In this document: one piece after another, positions 9,545-21,103 of the stretch
How the letters are laid out: each line of letters begins with the position of its first letter
Position numbering within the stretch: position 1 is the stretch's first letter
NCBI GenBank assembly: GCA_023433515.1
Contig: JAEZCN010000080.1
Span: 1 to 62,217, forward strand
Direction: 5' to 3'
From: Pseudomonadota bacterium
Lineage (GTDB): Bacteria; Pseudomonadota; Gammaproteobacteria; Steroidobacterales; Steroidobacteraceae
Length of the DNA: 62,217 bases
The notes under the pieces: model-generated
Databases searched by the model: none
Told to the model about the DNA's origin: nothing
The model's input: the letters and a program-made list of their open reading frames with translations, nothing else
Translations under genes and position numbers: made by a program

Positions 9545-10947
9545 TGAAACGATCCTGGAAGATAACGGCCGCCCTCGTGGCGGCCGTCGTTTTCCCGTCG
9601 CTCGCCGCGCTCGCGAGCGACGAACAGGCCGGCGGCAAGCAGGACCTCGTGCAGCTGGTCACCCTCGAGCCCGGGCATTTCCACGCCGCGCTGGTGCAGA
9701 AGTTCGCGCTGCCCGGCGTGTCGCCCGTCGTGCGGGTCTTCGCGCCGCAGGGTGACGATCTCGAGCAGCACCTGAAGCGCATCGAGAGTTTCAACTCGCG
9801 TGCAGAAGATCCCACGCGCTGGGTGGAACAGGTCTACACCGGCGCCGATTACGTCGACAAGGCGCTGGGCATGTTCGATTCGCCGCCCAGACTCGAGCAT
9901 CCCACCGTGCTCGTGTTGTCGGGCAACAATGCGCGCAAGTCCGAATACATCGGCCGCGGCATCCATGCCGGCATGCACGTGCTGGCCGACAAGCCGATGA
10001 TCATCAAGCCGGCGCAGTTCCGGGCGCTGCAAAAGAATTTCGCCGCCGCCGAGGCGCGCGGCGTGCTGGTGTACGACATCATGACCGAGCGCTTCGAGAT
10101 CACGACGATGCTGCAACGCGCGCTCTCGCAGCATCGCTCGTTGTTCGGCACGCTCGAGAAAGGCACGCCCGAGGATCCGGCGATCACGAAGATCAGCGTG
10201 CACAATTTCTCGAAGGTGGTCGCGGGCGCGCAACTCAAGCGGCCGCAATGGTTCTTCGATCCGGAGCAGCAGGGCGCCGGCATCGTGGACGTCACCACGC
10301 ACCTGGTGGATCTCGTGCAGTGGGAGGCGTTTCCGGGCGTCGCGTTGTCGCCTTCGGATGCGAAGGTGCTGAGCGCGCGGCGCTGGACGACACCGCTCAC
10401 GCTCGAGCAGTTCGGTCGCGTGACCGGCGCGAAGGATTTTCCGGGCTTCCTGAAGCCGTACATCAAGGACGACGTGTTGCACGCGCCGTCGAACGGCGAA
10501 TTCACGTATACGCTCAAGGGTGTGCACGCACGCGTGTCGGTGACCTGGGAGTTCGAGGCGCCGCCGGGCGCGGGCGACACGCACTTATCCGTGATGCGCG
10601 GCACGCGCGCGTCGCTCACGATCCGGCAGGGCGCGGAGCAGGGTTACCGGCCTGCCTTGTACATCGAGCGGGCGCCGTCGGTGACGCCGGCGCAGCACCA
10701 GAAGGCGCTGATGCTCGCGATGCGGGACGTCGCCAAGACCTGGCCCGGCGTCGACGTGCAGCGCGAAGGCGACCAATACCTCGTCATCGTGCCCGACAAG
10801 TACCATGACGGACACGAAGCGCACTTCACGCAGGTGACGCGCAACTTCCTCGGCTACGTGCGCGCGGGAAAGCTGCCCGAGTGGGAAGTTCCCAACATGA
10901 TCACGAAGTACGCGACGATCATGCAGGCCTACGAAAAGAGCCGGTGA
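9544..10947 (+). CDS. Secreted oxidoreductase with Gfo/Idh/MocA-like N-terminus and oxidoreductase C-terminal domain
   Basis: A 467-residue protein. An N-terminal signal peptide (MKRSWKITAALVAAVVF, likely cut near ALA) precedes a Rossmann-like domain with LEPGHFHAALVQ, VLVLSGNN and ADKPM. The C-terminal half resembles the putative oxidoreductase C-terminal family and carries DVTTHLVDLVQWE and FHDGH-like His residues. It overlaps the preceding Tat-exported oxidoreductase by one base of TAATG, so it is co-translated. I chose the ATG at 9544; a longer open frame starts earlier but lies inside the upstream gene. Both products would be in the periplasm. Their pairing suggests a two-step or hetero-oligomeric redox reaction on a sugar, but no substrate can be named. 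Confidence 0.82.
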   Translation: MKRSWKITAALVAAVVFPSLAALASDEQAGGKQDLVQLVTLEPGHFHAALVQKFALPGVSPVVRVFAPQGDDLEQHLKRIESFNSRAEDPTRWVEQVYTGADYVDKALGMFDSPPRLEHPTVLVLSGNNARKSEYIGRGIHAGMHVLADKPMIIKPAQFRALQKNFAAAEARGVLVYDIMTERFEITTMLQRALSQHRSLFGTLEKGTPEDPAITKISVHNFSKVVAGAQLKRPQWFFDPEQQGAGIVDVTTHLVDLVQWEAFPGVALSPSDAKVLSARRWTTPLTLEQFGRVTGAKDFPGFLKPYIKDDVLHAPSNGEFTYTLKGVHARVSVTWEFEAPPGAGDTHLSVMRGTRASLTIRQGAEQGYRPALYIERAPSVTPAQHQKALMLAMRDVAKTWPGVDVQREGDQYLVIVPDKYHDGHEAHFTQVTRNFLGYVRAGKLPEWEVPNMITKYATIMQAYEKSR

Positions 10948-10950
10948 CAG

Positions 10951-10970
10951 GCGCGCTCGACCGAGCGCGC
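10951..10970 (+). terminator. GC-rich hairpin after the oxidoreductase pair
   Basis: GCGCGCTCG (10951-10959) is followed after two bases by its perfect complement CGAGCGCGC. It sits directly behind the stop codon at 10945-10947. There is no U-tract, so it may stabilise the 3' end or weakly terminate rather than act as a strong intrinsic terminator. Confidence 0.4.
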
Positions 10971-10997
10971 GACAGGGAAGGCGATGGCACCCGGAAG

Positions 10998-11021
10998 ACG
11001 GTGCCTGGCACGGAAAATCCG
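10998..11021 (+). repeat. Copy 1 of an intergenic repeat (GGTGCCTGGCACGGA core)
   Basis: A 24-base element containing ACGGTGCCTGGCACGG that recurs on the opposite strand at 26677-26700 with one mismatch. GGCACC at 10986-10991 and GGTGCC at 11000-11005 form a small hairpin in this copy. Both copies are in gaps between operons, as expected of REP-like elements. Confidence 0.6.
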
Positions 11022-11178
11022 GGAGAAGCGGGCGGGGTGATTTGCACCGTCGGCGAGCCGGGCCATTCGCGCGCGCCTCGGTTCGGTGCAGGTCGCGGCA
11101 AGCACGGCGCGGCATTTCCCGATATTTTCTGCATGAATCTTGCAGGTCCCGTTCCATGACAACAGGGGAGTGCCTTCC

Positions 11179-13719
<2,541 letters not shown>

Positions 13720-13941
13720 CGAAAATGGGGACATTCCCCGTTTCCTGGCAAAAGGGGACAGACCTCGATGAGGGGCTCATCGAGTCGCGCACCGATGCGC
13801 CTATCGTCGGGGCTCGCTCGTATCAAGTACGATATCCGCCAGCGATGTGGCCAGAAGAATGCGTCGCAAGACTGGATGGCGGCGTGCTCAAGAGTCAGGT
13901 CTGTCCCCGTTTGCCAGGAAACGGGGAATGTCCCCATTTCG
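13720..13941. repeat. Long inverted repeat filling the gap after glgP (REP-like family)
   Basis: Two arms of about 45 bases, 13720-13765 and 13897-13941, are reverse complements of each other except for one extra A and one A/C mismatch. Each arm reads ATGGGGACATTCCCCG, then TTTCCTGGCAAA, then GGGGACAGACCT. The 131-base interior has no convincing gene. The core GTTTCC-N-GCAAAAGGGG recurs at 38210-38326 and 61754-61836. This looks like a pair of REP elements (a BIME-like arrangement), and it accounts for most of the 305 bases between glgP and the next gene. Its start directly abuts the glgP stop codon. Confidence 0.8.
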
Positions 13942-14024
13942 TAACGGAGCCGACCTGGGTGCTGCGTCTGCATGGCAAGATGTCGGCGCCGTAATGGATG
14001 CGGACCTTGCAAGGAGAAGGGGTA

Positions 14025-15158
14025 ATGCGTCACTCATTGATTCCTGTGGCTCTGCTGACCGCATCCGGGCTTTTTGCCGCAAGTGCTTTCGCAAAAGACG
14101 CTCCGGCGCCGGACCCGAAAGCCGTCGCGCGGATCAAGGAGATGGGCCTGCAGGAAAGCGAGAAGCCCCTGCGTGAGCTGCCGGGCTGGCGCGCTCCGAA
14201 GAAGATAGTCCTCACGCCGATGGGCAGTCTCGAGGTGTTGAAGGCCATGGCGCCGGGGGTCGAATTCGTCGTCGTGAATGGCGCGGAGCAGATGGCCGCG
14301 GCCGCCGGCGATGCCGATGCGATCTTCAGCGGCGACAATGTAGTTTGCGACGACCGGGTGCTCGCGGCCGCGAAGCGCGTGCGGTGGGTGGCGGTGTATT
14401 CCGCCGGCGTCGAGGAATGTCTCGGAAAGAAGGCGCTCGAGAAGCCCGGCGTCGTACTCACCAACATGCGCGCCGTCGCGGGGCCCGTGATGGCCGAACA
14501 CGTCATCGCGTTGACGTACGGGTTGTCGCGTTCGCTGCAGGTTTCCATCGCGCGCCAGGCGCGCGGCGAGGGCTGGGGTGGCGGATTCGCGGGCTCGCAG
14601 CCGCAGTCGCTGACCGGAAAGACCATGCTGGTCGTCGGCCTGGGTGGCATCGGCCTCGAAGTCGCCGAACGCGCGCATGCCCTCGGCATGAAGGTGATCG
14701 CCACGCGCAACAGCTCGCGCGAAGGTCCGCCGTACGTGAGCTACGTGGGACTCGCCGACGAACTGCCCACGCTGATTTCGCAGGCGGACGTGGTCGTCTC
14801 GGCGCTGCCGCTCGTCCCCGCGACCACCCATCTGTTCGACGCAAAGATGTTCGCGCGCATGAAGAAGAATGCCTTCTTCATCAATGTCGGCCGCGGCGGC
14901 AGTGTCGTCACCGACGATCTGGTCGCGGCGCTCAACAACGGCACGATCGCGGGCGCGGGCCTCGACGTCACGGAACCAGAGCCGCTGCCGAAGGATCACC
15001 CGCTATGGAAGGCGAAAAACGTGATCATCACGCCGCACATGTCCGCGCAATCCGATCTCGGCCAGAGCGGACGCGCGCTGGTGCTGCAGGAGCAGGTACG
15101 CCGCTTCGCTGCCGGGGACAAACTGCTCGCCGTCGTCGACACCCAGAAGGGTTATTAG
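14025..15158 (+). CDS. Secreted D-isomer-specific 2-hydroxyacid dehydrogenase family protein
   Basis: A 377-residue protein with a clear Sec signal peptide (MRHSLIPVALLTASGLFAASAFA, cut before KDAPAP). The mature part has the two-domain dehydrogenase fold: GLGGIG at residues 205-210 for NAD(P), VSALPLVPATTHLF, NVGRGG with the catalytic Arg, a Glu in LDVTEPEPLP and the catalytic His in ITPHMSAQ. All catalytic residues look present, so it is not a decayed relative. An NAD(P)-dependent enzyme with a Sec signal is odd, because the periplasm has little free cofactor. The start is set by AAGGAGAAGGGG just before the ATG. It stands alone after the long inverted repeat. The substrate is unknown. Confidence 0.85.
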   Translation: MRHSLIPVALLTASGLFAASAFAKDAPAPDPKAVARIKEMGLQESEKPLRELPGWRAPKKIVLTPMGSLEVLKAMAPGVEFVVVNGAEQMAAAAGDADAIFSGDNVVCDDRVLAAAKRVRWVAVYSAGVEECLGKKALEKPGVVLTNMRAVAGPVMAEHVIALTYGLSRSLQVSIARQARGEGWGGGFAGSQPQSLTGKTMLVVGLGGIGLEVAERAHALGMKVIATRNSSREGPPYVSYVGLADELPTLISQADVVVSALPLVPATTHLFDAKMFARMKKNAFFINVGRGGSVVTDDLVAALNNGTIAGAGLDVTEPEPLPKDHPLWKAKNVIITPHMSAQSDLGQSGRALVLQEQVRRFAAGDKLLAVVDTQKGY

Positions 15159-15198
15159 GTCGCTTCCCCCAATTTTCCGGCCCAGGCAGCGACTTCAG

Positions 15199-16374
15199 TC
15201 AGTACGGCAGGCCGACGTAGTTCTCGGCCATGCTCGTCTGCGCGGCACGGGATTCGAACAGGTAGGCGAGCTCCGTCTCCTGCATGCGCTTCGCGAACGG
15301 ATCGCCCGGAAAGTCGTGCAGCTGGCGAGTCATCCACCACGAGAAGCGCTCGGCCTTCCAGATGCGTTGCAGGCAACGCGAGGAATAATGATCGAGCGGC
15401 CGCTCGCTGCCTTCGCGACAGGCATCGCGCAGCGCCTCGTGTAGATAGAAGACGTCGCTGACGGCGAGGTTCAGGCCCTTGGCGCCGGTCGGCGGCACGA
15501 TGTGCGCGGCATCGCCGGCCAGGAAAAGCCGGCCGAAGCGCAGCGGCTCGACCACGAAGCTGCGCAGCGGCGCGATGCTCTTCTCTATCGACGGTGCTGC
15601 CGTGACGTCGACCGGAACCTCGGCGCCGATGCGACGCTGGAATTCATCCCAGAAGCGCGTGTCGCTCCAATCCTCGACTCGATCGCCGTGCGCGCACTGC
15701 ACGTAGCACCGCACACGCGACGGAGACCGCAGGCTCGCGAGCGCGAAGCCGCGCTCGGAATTCGCGTAGATCAGCTCCGCCCAGGGCGGATGCGCGTCCG
15801 CGAGCACGCCGAGCCAGCCGAACGGATACTCGCGCTCGAAGGCCCGGATTCGCTTCGCCGGTATGCTGCGGCGGCAAACGCCGTGATATCCATCGCAACC
15901 CGCGATGTAGTCGCATGCGATCTCGTGCGTCACGCCATTCTTGCGATAGGTCACGCGCGGCGCGCCGCGGTCCCAGTCGTGTATCGCGACGTCGTCCGCT
16001 TCGTAGACTCCTGGAGCGCCGGCCTCGGCGCGCGCATCCATCAGGTCGCGCGTGATCTCGGTCTGGCCGTACACGGTCACGGACTTGCCGACCAGTTCCT
16101 TGAGCGAGATCCGATGGCGTCGGCCGCGAAAGCCGATTTCGACGCCCTCGTGGACGAGCGCTTCCCGGTGCAGGCGCGCCGCGACGCCCGCGTGTTCCAG
16201 CACGTCGACGGTGCCCTGTTCGAGCACGCCGGCGCGGATCCGGCCGAGCACGTATTCGGCGCTGCGCCGTTCGAGAATGATCGCGTCGATGCCTTCACGT
16301 AGCAGGAGCTGTCCCAGCAGCAGGCCCGCGGGTCCCGCTCCGACTATGGTGACGCGTGTACGCTGCTGGGGCAC
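15199..16374 (-). CDS. pobA: 4-hydroxybenzoate 3-monooxygenase (first copy)
   Basis: A 391-residue FAD enzyme that converts 4-hydroxybenzoate to protocatechuate with NADPH and oxygen in the cytosol. It aligns closely with Pseudomonas p-hydroxybenzoate hydroxylase: GAGPAGLLLGQLL (FAD), GRIRAGVLEQG, LVHEGVEI, CDYIAGCDG, LIYANSERG (Tyr201 equivalent), FALASLRS (Ser212 and Arg214 equivalents), LFLAGDAAHIVPPTGAKG and AENYVGLPY (Tyr385 equivalent). It starts with GTG, seven bases after the stop of the upstream TonB receptor, so the two form one operon read away from a LysR gene. A second pobA lies at 25470-26648. This copy ends at GLPY and lacks the short C-terminal tail of the Pseudomonas enzyme. 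Confidence 0.95.
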   Translation of the reverse strand: MPQQRTRVTIVGAGPAGLLLGQLLLREGIDAIILERRSAEYVLGRIRAGVLEQGTVDVLEHAGVAARLHREALVHEGVEIGFRGRRHRISLKELVGKSVTVYGQTEITRDLMDARAEAGAPGVYEADDVAIHDWDRGAPRVTYRKNGVTHEIACDYIAGCDGYHGVCRRSIPAKRIRAFEREYPFGWLGVLADAHPPWAELIYANSERGFALASLRSPSRVRCYVQCAHGDRVEDWSDTRFWDEFQRRIGAEVPVDVTAAPSIEKSIAPLRSFVVEPLRFGRLFLAGDAAHIVPPTGAKGLNLAVSDVFYLHEALRDACREGSERPLDHYSSRCLQRIWKAERFSWWMTRQLHDFPGDPFAKRMQETELAYLFESRAAQTSMAENYVGLPY

Positions 16375-16381
16375 CCGATGC

Positions 16382-18670
16382 TCAGAAGTCGAACTGGATG
16401 GTCGCGAACCACTCGCGCGGCCGCGCGTAAGCGATCTCCGCGTATCCGCTGCCGGTCGTCAGCGATGAATTGCCCGCGATGGGGTAGAGCTCGTCGGTTG
16501 CATTGTTCACGCCCGCGGTGAAGCTCCAGCGATCGTCCGCCGTGCGCAGCTGGACCTGGAAGTTGATCGTGGTCACGTCGTCGAGCTGCGCGATCTCGGG
16601 CGTGTCCGTCGCATCGAAGAAGGTCTGCGACTGGTAGGACGCATCGACGCGCGGAATGATTTCGACGTTGCCGGCGCGTGCCGTGTAACCGATGCCGACG
16701 TGCGCCTGCCATTCCGGCGCGTACGGCAGGAAGTTTCCTTCGGCGAGCCCCGGCGGCAGCACCGCGAACGGAATGTTGGACAGGTCATCGATCGTCGCGT
16801 CCAGGTAGCCCACGCTGCCGTCGACCAGCAGCGCGTCGGTCACGGCCCAGGTGAGCTCGAGCTCCGCGCCGTCGATGCTGGTTTCGCCCGCGTTCGTGAC
16901 GAAGGGCGCGACGCCGTTGGGCGCGGGGCCGCGATATGTGAGCTGCATGTTCGTATAGTCGGACGTGAACACCGCCATGTTGAGCCGCACGGTGTTGCCC
17001 GCGAATTCGAGCTTCGTGCCGAGCTCGATGGTCTGCGCTTCCTCGGGCGCGAACGGGTGCAGCGCGGCCTGCTGCTGGGGCGTCAGTACCGCGTTGAAGT
17101 GGCTGTTCCAGCCGCCGCCCTTGAAGCCTTCCGAATAACTCAGGTACGTCATCGCCCTGTCGGTCCAGTTGAGCGTGATCGACCCCGAGGGCGTGAAACT
17201 ACTGAACGTATCGCTGTACCACTGCGCGGGCACCTGCTTGATGTTCGGCGTCGCAAGGTCGAACTGGTCCGGGAACGCGTCCTTCCGATCCTCGGTGTAC
17301 CGGCCGCCGACGGTCAGGGCGAACATGTCGGTGAAATTGATCGTCCACTGAGTGAAGGCGGCCCAGCTCTGGTTGTCCACCCGGTTGTTGTCGCTGTCGC
17401 GCTGGATGCCCGGCGGCGGTGGATTCAGCTCGACGGTGACGATGTCATCCGACGTCTGCTCGAAGTAATAGAGACCCAGGACGCCGACCAGCTTCTCTGA
17501 TTCGTACGTGAGCTGCAGCTCCTCGCTGAGCTGGTCACCCGTCACGTCGTAGAACGTGTGCAGGATCGTGAGAGGCGTGTTGTCCGCGTCGCGAATGCCG
17601 GTCCAATCCACTTCCCGATACGACGTGATCGACTTCAACGTCAGCGAATCGGTGAGATCGAAGGACAGGTTGAGCGCGGCGCCGAAGTTTTCGAATTCAC
17701 TGGTCAGGGGCAGGCTGCCATTGTTCGAGAACGGCCCGCGGCCCTGCAAATCATTCGCGCAGCGCGGATCGTCGAGCATCGGCACGGGGCCGGAGGTCGG
17801 GAAGACCACGCCGGGGCAGCCGGCATCCTGGCTCGCCACGCGCGGAAACGTCGCGGATTCGTTGATCTGAGCGAACACGAGCGGACTGCCGTTCTCGTCC
17901 GACTGCGTGTAGTCGATGGACAGCGCGGCGCGTACGCGCTCGGAGGGCCTGAACACCCACTTCGTCGTCGCGGTCAGCGTGTCCGTGTCGCCGAGATCGG
18001 TGCCGTCCGGCCGAGTGACGTAGCCGTCCTGCTTGCGCATCCCGACGGTCCAGCGCGTCTTGAAGCTGTCCGAGAACGGAATGTCGAACGCGAGAAATCC
18101 GTCGAGCAAACTATCCGCGCCGAAGCCGGCGCGCGCCGTGCCGCCGAAGTCCTCGCCGGGATCGTTCGTCGAGATCAGCACCGCTCCGCCGATGGTGTTG
18201 CGGCCGAACAGGGTGCCCTGGGGTCCGCGCAGGACCTGGATGTTCGCGATGTCGCGCAGCGCCATGGAACCGCCGACCGCGTTGCCGATGTAAACGTCGT
18301 CGATGTAGAGACCGACGCCGGGGTCGACCGTGGATGTCGGATCAGTCTGTCCGATGCCGCGGATGAACACGGCCGAGGACGAGTTGTTGCCGGCCAGCGG
18401 CGCGTTGTTCGCGAATTGCAGGTTGGGTACGACCTGGTCGAGGAAATCGGTGCGGAAGATCTGCTTCTGCTCGAGCGCGTCGCCCGTAATCACCGTGACC
18501 GCGACCGGCGTGTCCTGGAGGTTCTCCGACACCCGGCGCGCCGTGACGATGATCTCGCCCAGGCCTACGGGTTGGTCGGCCGCCTGCTGCGCCCAGGCGA
18601 CTGGCGACAGGGCCGCGCCCGCAATCGCGAGCGTTCTTCCAATGGCCATGGCCAACTTCTGGTTCCTCAT
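16382..18670 (-). CDS. TonB-dependent outer-membrane receptor (copy 1, with pobA1)
   Basis: A 762-residue receptor. A signal peptide ends at AWA (residue 27), a TonB-box-like stretch GEIIVTARR follows, then the plug (about 45-160, with LRGPQGTLFGRNTIGG) and a 22-strand barrel ending in an aromatic residue (IQFDF). It imports a scarce ligand across the outer membrane using TonB energy. Its operon partner pobA1 suggests an aromatic ligand, but that is inference. The start is taken at 18670, where GGGGGGAAAC precedes the ATG; a longer open frame runs into the divergent promoter region. Its closest relative in the window is the receptor at 31023-33413, which shares the C-terminal block ELYP-AG-SSLTT-SGYAEI-YARPR. 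Confidence 0.9.
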   Translation of the reverse strand: MRNQKLAMAIGRTLAIAGAALSPVAWAQQAADQPVGLGEIIVTARRVSENLQDTPVAVTVITGDALEQKQIFRTDFLDQVVPNLQFANNAPLAGNNSSSAVFIRGIGQTDPTSTVDPGVGLYIDDVYIGNAVGGSMALRDIANIQVLRGPQGTLFGRNTIGGAVLISTNDPGEDFGGTARAGFGADSLLDGFLAFDIPFSDSFKTRWTVGMRKQDGYVTRPDGTDLGDTDTLTATTKWVFRPSERVRAALSIDYTQSDENGSPLVFAQINESATFPRVASQDAGCPGVVFPTSGPVPMLDDPRCANDLQGRGPFSNNGSLPLTSEFENFGAALNLSFDLTDSLTLKSITSYREVDWTGIRDADNTPLTILHTFYDVTGDQLSEELQLTYESEKLVGVLGLYYFEQTSDDIVTVELNPPPPGIQRDSDNNRVDNQSWAAFTQWTINFTDMFALTVGGRYTEDRKDAFPDQFDLATPNIKQVPAQWYSDTFSSFTPSGSITLNWTDRAMTYLSYSEGFKGGGWNSHFNAVLTPQQQAALHPFAPEEAQTIELGTKLEFAGNTVRLNMAVFTSDYTNMQLTYRGPAPNGVAPFVTNAGETSIDGAELELTWAVTDALLVDGSVGYLDATIDDLSNIPFAVLPPGLAEGNFLPYAPEWQAHVGIGYTARAGNVEIIPRVDASYQSQTFFDATDTPEIAQLDDVTTINFQVQLRTADDRWSFTAGVNNATDELYPIAGNSSLTTGSGYAEIAYARPREWFATIQFDF

Positions 18671-18732
18671 GTTTCCCCCCAACGATGACGAAGCGCGGTG
18701 ACGGTAGGCAATGGCCGGGGTATCTTCAATCA

Positions 18733-18773
18733 CGATTGTTGGATATCGATTATCGTTGGACACGATAGTTGGA
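18733..18773. promoter_or_regulatory. Three direct repeats in the LysR/TonB-receptor divergent promoter
   Basis: CGATTGTTGGA (18733-18743), TTATCGTTGGA (18750-18760) and CGATAGTTGGA (18763-18773) repeat the GTTGGA end with an ATCG/CGAT-like start. They lie in the 126-base gap between the TonB receptor and the LysR gene, so they are candidate binding sites for that LysR protein. The spacing is 17 and 13 bases, which is not regular. Confidence 0.4.
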
Positions 18774-18796
18774 CGGACGAGATAGTGAGTCCCGCC

Positions 18797-19735
18797 ATGA
18801 ACCGTTCCTTCGACCTGAACTTGTTGCGCGTCCTCCTGACCATACACGAGCAGGGCAGCGTTACCGCCGCGGCGCAAAAACTCGGCATGGGCCAGTCCGC
18901 GGTGAGCACCGCACTCGCCAAACTGCGCCTGCGATACGACGATCCGCTGTTCAATCGCGTGGGTCACGGCATGGAGGCGACGGCGCGCACGCGTGGCCTC
19001 ATCGCGCCGCTGCGCGAGGCGCTGATGCGGGTAGATGGGACTTTTTCACCGGAAGACCGGTTCGATCCCGCGACGACGGAATTGACTTTCACGTTCGCGA
19101 TGACGGATCTCGGGGAGATGGTGTTCATGCCGAAGATCTTGAGGCGCATCCGCCAGGTCGCGCCGCGCGCTTCGGTGCGGTCGGTCGCCGCGAGCGCGGC
19201 GCAGATACCGCGTTGCCTCGAGACCGGCGAGATCGATCTCGCGGTCGGATATTTTCCGGACCTGCGCGAGAAGTCGTTCGTCGAGAAACACCTGTTCTAC
19301 CACCACTTCGTGTGCCTGCTGCGAGCCAACCACCCGATCGCCTCCAGCGCGCTGTCGCTCGCGCAGTTTCGCGATCTCGAACATGCCGTGGTGTACGGGG
19401 CGGGGCGCACCTACGAGGTCTTCGAGCGTTTCCTGCGCTCGAAGAAGATTCACCGGCGCGTGGTGCTCGAGACTCCGCACTTCATGAGCATCCCGCCCAT
19501 CATCTCGCAGACGGATCTCGTGGTGACCGTGCCGCACGCGGTCGGCATCTTCGTGCGCAAGGCGCACATGAACATCCGCATCGCCGAGCCGCCGATCCAG
19601 ACGCCGAAGATCGACCTCAAGCTGCACTGGCATCGCAACTTCCAGCGCGATCCGAAGAACAAGTGGTTGCGCGAGCTCGTCGCCGGACTGTTCACCGACG
19701 AGCTCGACGAGTGGCAGACGGCCGGCCGGCGCTAG
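18797..19735 (+). CDS. LysR-type transcriptional regulator, probable control of the TonB receptor and pobA1
   Basis: A 312-residue regulator. An N-terminal winged helix-turn-helix (FDLNLLRVLLTIHEQGSV, then AAQKLGMGQSAVSTALAKLR) leads to a LysR substrate-binding domain (about residues 95-300). It reads divergently from the receptor-pobA1 unit, the usual layout for a LysR activator and its target. The ATG at 18797 was chosen because the conserved HTH begins right after it; the open frame extends further upstream without support. The effector is probably an aromatic acid (inference from the neighbours). It ends convergently, one base from the stop of the next gene. Confidence 0.88.
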   Translation: MNRSFDLNLLRVLLTIHEQGSVTAAAQKLGMGQSAVSTALAKLRLRYDDPLFNRVGHGMEATARTRGLIAPLREALMRVDGTFSPEDRFDPATTELTFTFAMTDLGEMVFMPKILRRIRQVAPRASVRSVAASAAQIPRCLETGEIDLAVGYFPDLREKSFVEKHLFYHHFVCLLRANHPIASSALSLAQFRDLEHAVVYGAGRTYEVFERFLRSKKIHRRVVLETPHFMSIPPIISQTDLVVTVPHAVGIFVRKAHMNIRIAEPPIQTPKIDLKLHWHRNFQRDPKNKWLRELVAGLFTDELDEWQTAGRR

Positions 19736-21031
19736 CTAGATCGCCGTCAGCACTTCCTGCTTCTCGATCTTCGCGGTGTCGAACTCGATGCCGAAGCCCG
19801 GCTTCTCGGGCAGCGTCACGAGGCCGTTCAAGGCGACCAGCGGATCCTTGATGAACCACTGCTTCTCGGGTACGTGGTTGATCAGGAACTCGCCCGCCGG
19901 ACACACCGAAGGCGACTGGCTCGCGACGATCGCAAGCGCGGCATGCACGTTGTGGCAATGGGGCATCACGCGCACGCCGTGCACGGAGGCGAGCTGGCAG
20001 ATCTTCGCGACCTCGCTGATGCCGCCGCACCACTCGGGATCCGCCTGCACGTAGTGCAGCGCATCCGCCGTCAGGAACTGCTGCACTTCCCAGCGATTGT
20101 AGAAGTGCTCGCCGGTCGCCACCGGCACGCTGGTCGATTGCCGCAGGCGGGCGAAGCTTTCGACGTCGGCCATCGGGAATGCTTCCTCGATGAACCAGGG
20201 GCGGTATTGCTCCACCTTGCGGCACCACTGGATCGCGTAGTTCAGATCCCAGCCCTGGTACGCGTCGAAGCCGATTTCGACGTCGTCGCCCACCGCCGTG
20301 CGCAGCTCGCGCATCAGCGCTACGTTGAGATCCATGCCTTTCTGACCGTCGCTGGGTCCGTAGGCGAGGAACCACTTCTGGTGGATGAAGCCTTCCTTTT
20401 CGAGCTGCGCGGCGCGTTTTGCGGCGAGCGGCGGGTCGACCGAGAATCCCAGGCAGCTCCCGTACACGCGCACCGGATGCTGCGTCGGGCCGCCTAACAA
20501 CCGGAACACGGGAATGCCGAGGTAACGCGCGCGCAGGTCCCACAGCGCGTTGTCGCAGTAGCTGATGCCCATCATGTAGTGGCTCGCGCGAGCGTGGCGA
20601 TTCGAGCGGTACATCTGGTCCCAGAGTTTCTCGACCGCGAGCGCGTCCTGGCCGATGAGCAGGCGGCGCAACGGGCCGAGGATGGTCGGCAGCGCCTCGC
20701 TGTCGACGTAACCGTAGATGCCCTCGTGGCCACCCTTCGTGCGGATGCGTAGATAGTGATGCCGCGCGGTGTAGGTTTCCTGGCGCGCGGGAGACTCCTT
20801 GAAGGGCTCCGCGCGCCGGTCGGGATAGATGTGCAGCGGATTCACCTGGTGCTGGCCCGTGGGGCCGCGCGTCCTCTCGCGTGGGCCGGAGATGCGCAGC
20901 ACCTCGACCTCCGTGATGACGAGCTCGGGCAGGTTGAGCGCGGCGGCCAGCGTTTCGCGGATGGATAGTGGAAGAAGCGCGGCGAGCGCGGACCCCGCGC
21001 CCAGCGTCTGGAGGAAGTCTCGGCGTTTCAC
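19736..21031 (-). CDS. Tat-exported enolase-superfamily (mandelate racemase/muconate lactonizing) protein
   Basis: A 431-residue protein. The first residues MKRRDFLQTLGAGSALAALLP form a twin-arginine signal, unusual for this normally cytosolic superfamily. The TIM-barrel part shows IGFDAYQGWD and FIEEAFP (metal ligands Asp and Glu), VATGEHFYN (third acidic ligand) and MPHCHN (catalytic His region), with HQKW at the expected Lys position. This is the pattern of acid-sugar dehydratases and mandelate-racemase relatives. It starts with GTG. It lies 72 bases downstream of the acetyltransferase gene, so it may be at the end of that unit. A substrate such as an aldonic acid is a guess. Confidence 0.83.
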   Translation of the reverse strand: MKRRDFLQTLGAGSALAALLPLSIRETLAAALNLPELVITEVEVLRISGPRERTRGPTGQHQVNPLHIYPDRRAEPFKESPARQETYTARHHYLRIRTKGGHEGIYGYVDSEALPTILGPLRRLLIGQDALAVEKLWDQMYRSNRHARASHYMMGISYCDNALWDLRARYLGIPVFRLLGGPTQHPVRVYGSCLGFSVDPPLAAKRAAQLEKEGFIHQKWFLAYGPSDGQKGMDLNVALMRELRTAVGDDVEIGFDAYQGWDLNYAIQWCRKVEQYRPWFIEEAFPMADVESFARLRQSTSVPVATGEHFYNRWEVQQFLTADALHYVQADPEWCGGISEVAKICQLASVHGVRVMPHCHNVHAALAIVASQSPSVCPAGEFLINHVPEKQWFIKDPLVALNGLVTLPEKPGFGIEFDTAKIEKQEVLTAI

Positions 21032-21103
21032 GGGGGGGCCTCGCGAGTCAGGTCCGGTCGAGCTTGGTTCACGTGATGAGTCGCCGTCAACGGCGCAAAT
21101 CCG

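Noticed and set aside
13766..13896. Possible passenger gene between the arms of the long inverted repeat
   Set aside because: Only 131 bases, no start with a ribosome binding site and no coding signal; it does not look like a transposase remnant.
15502..16302. A 266-codon plus-strand frame inside pobA1
   Set aside because: Shadow of the pobA1 minus-strand coding region.
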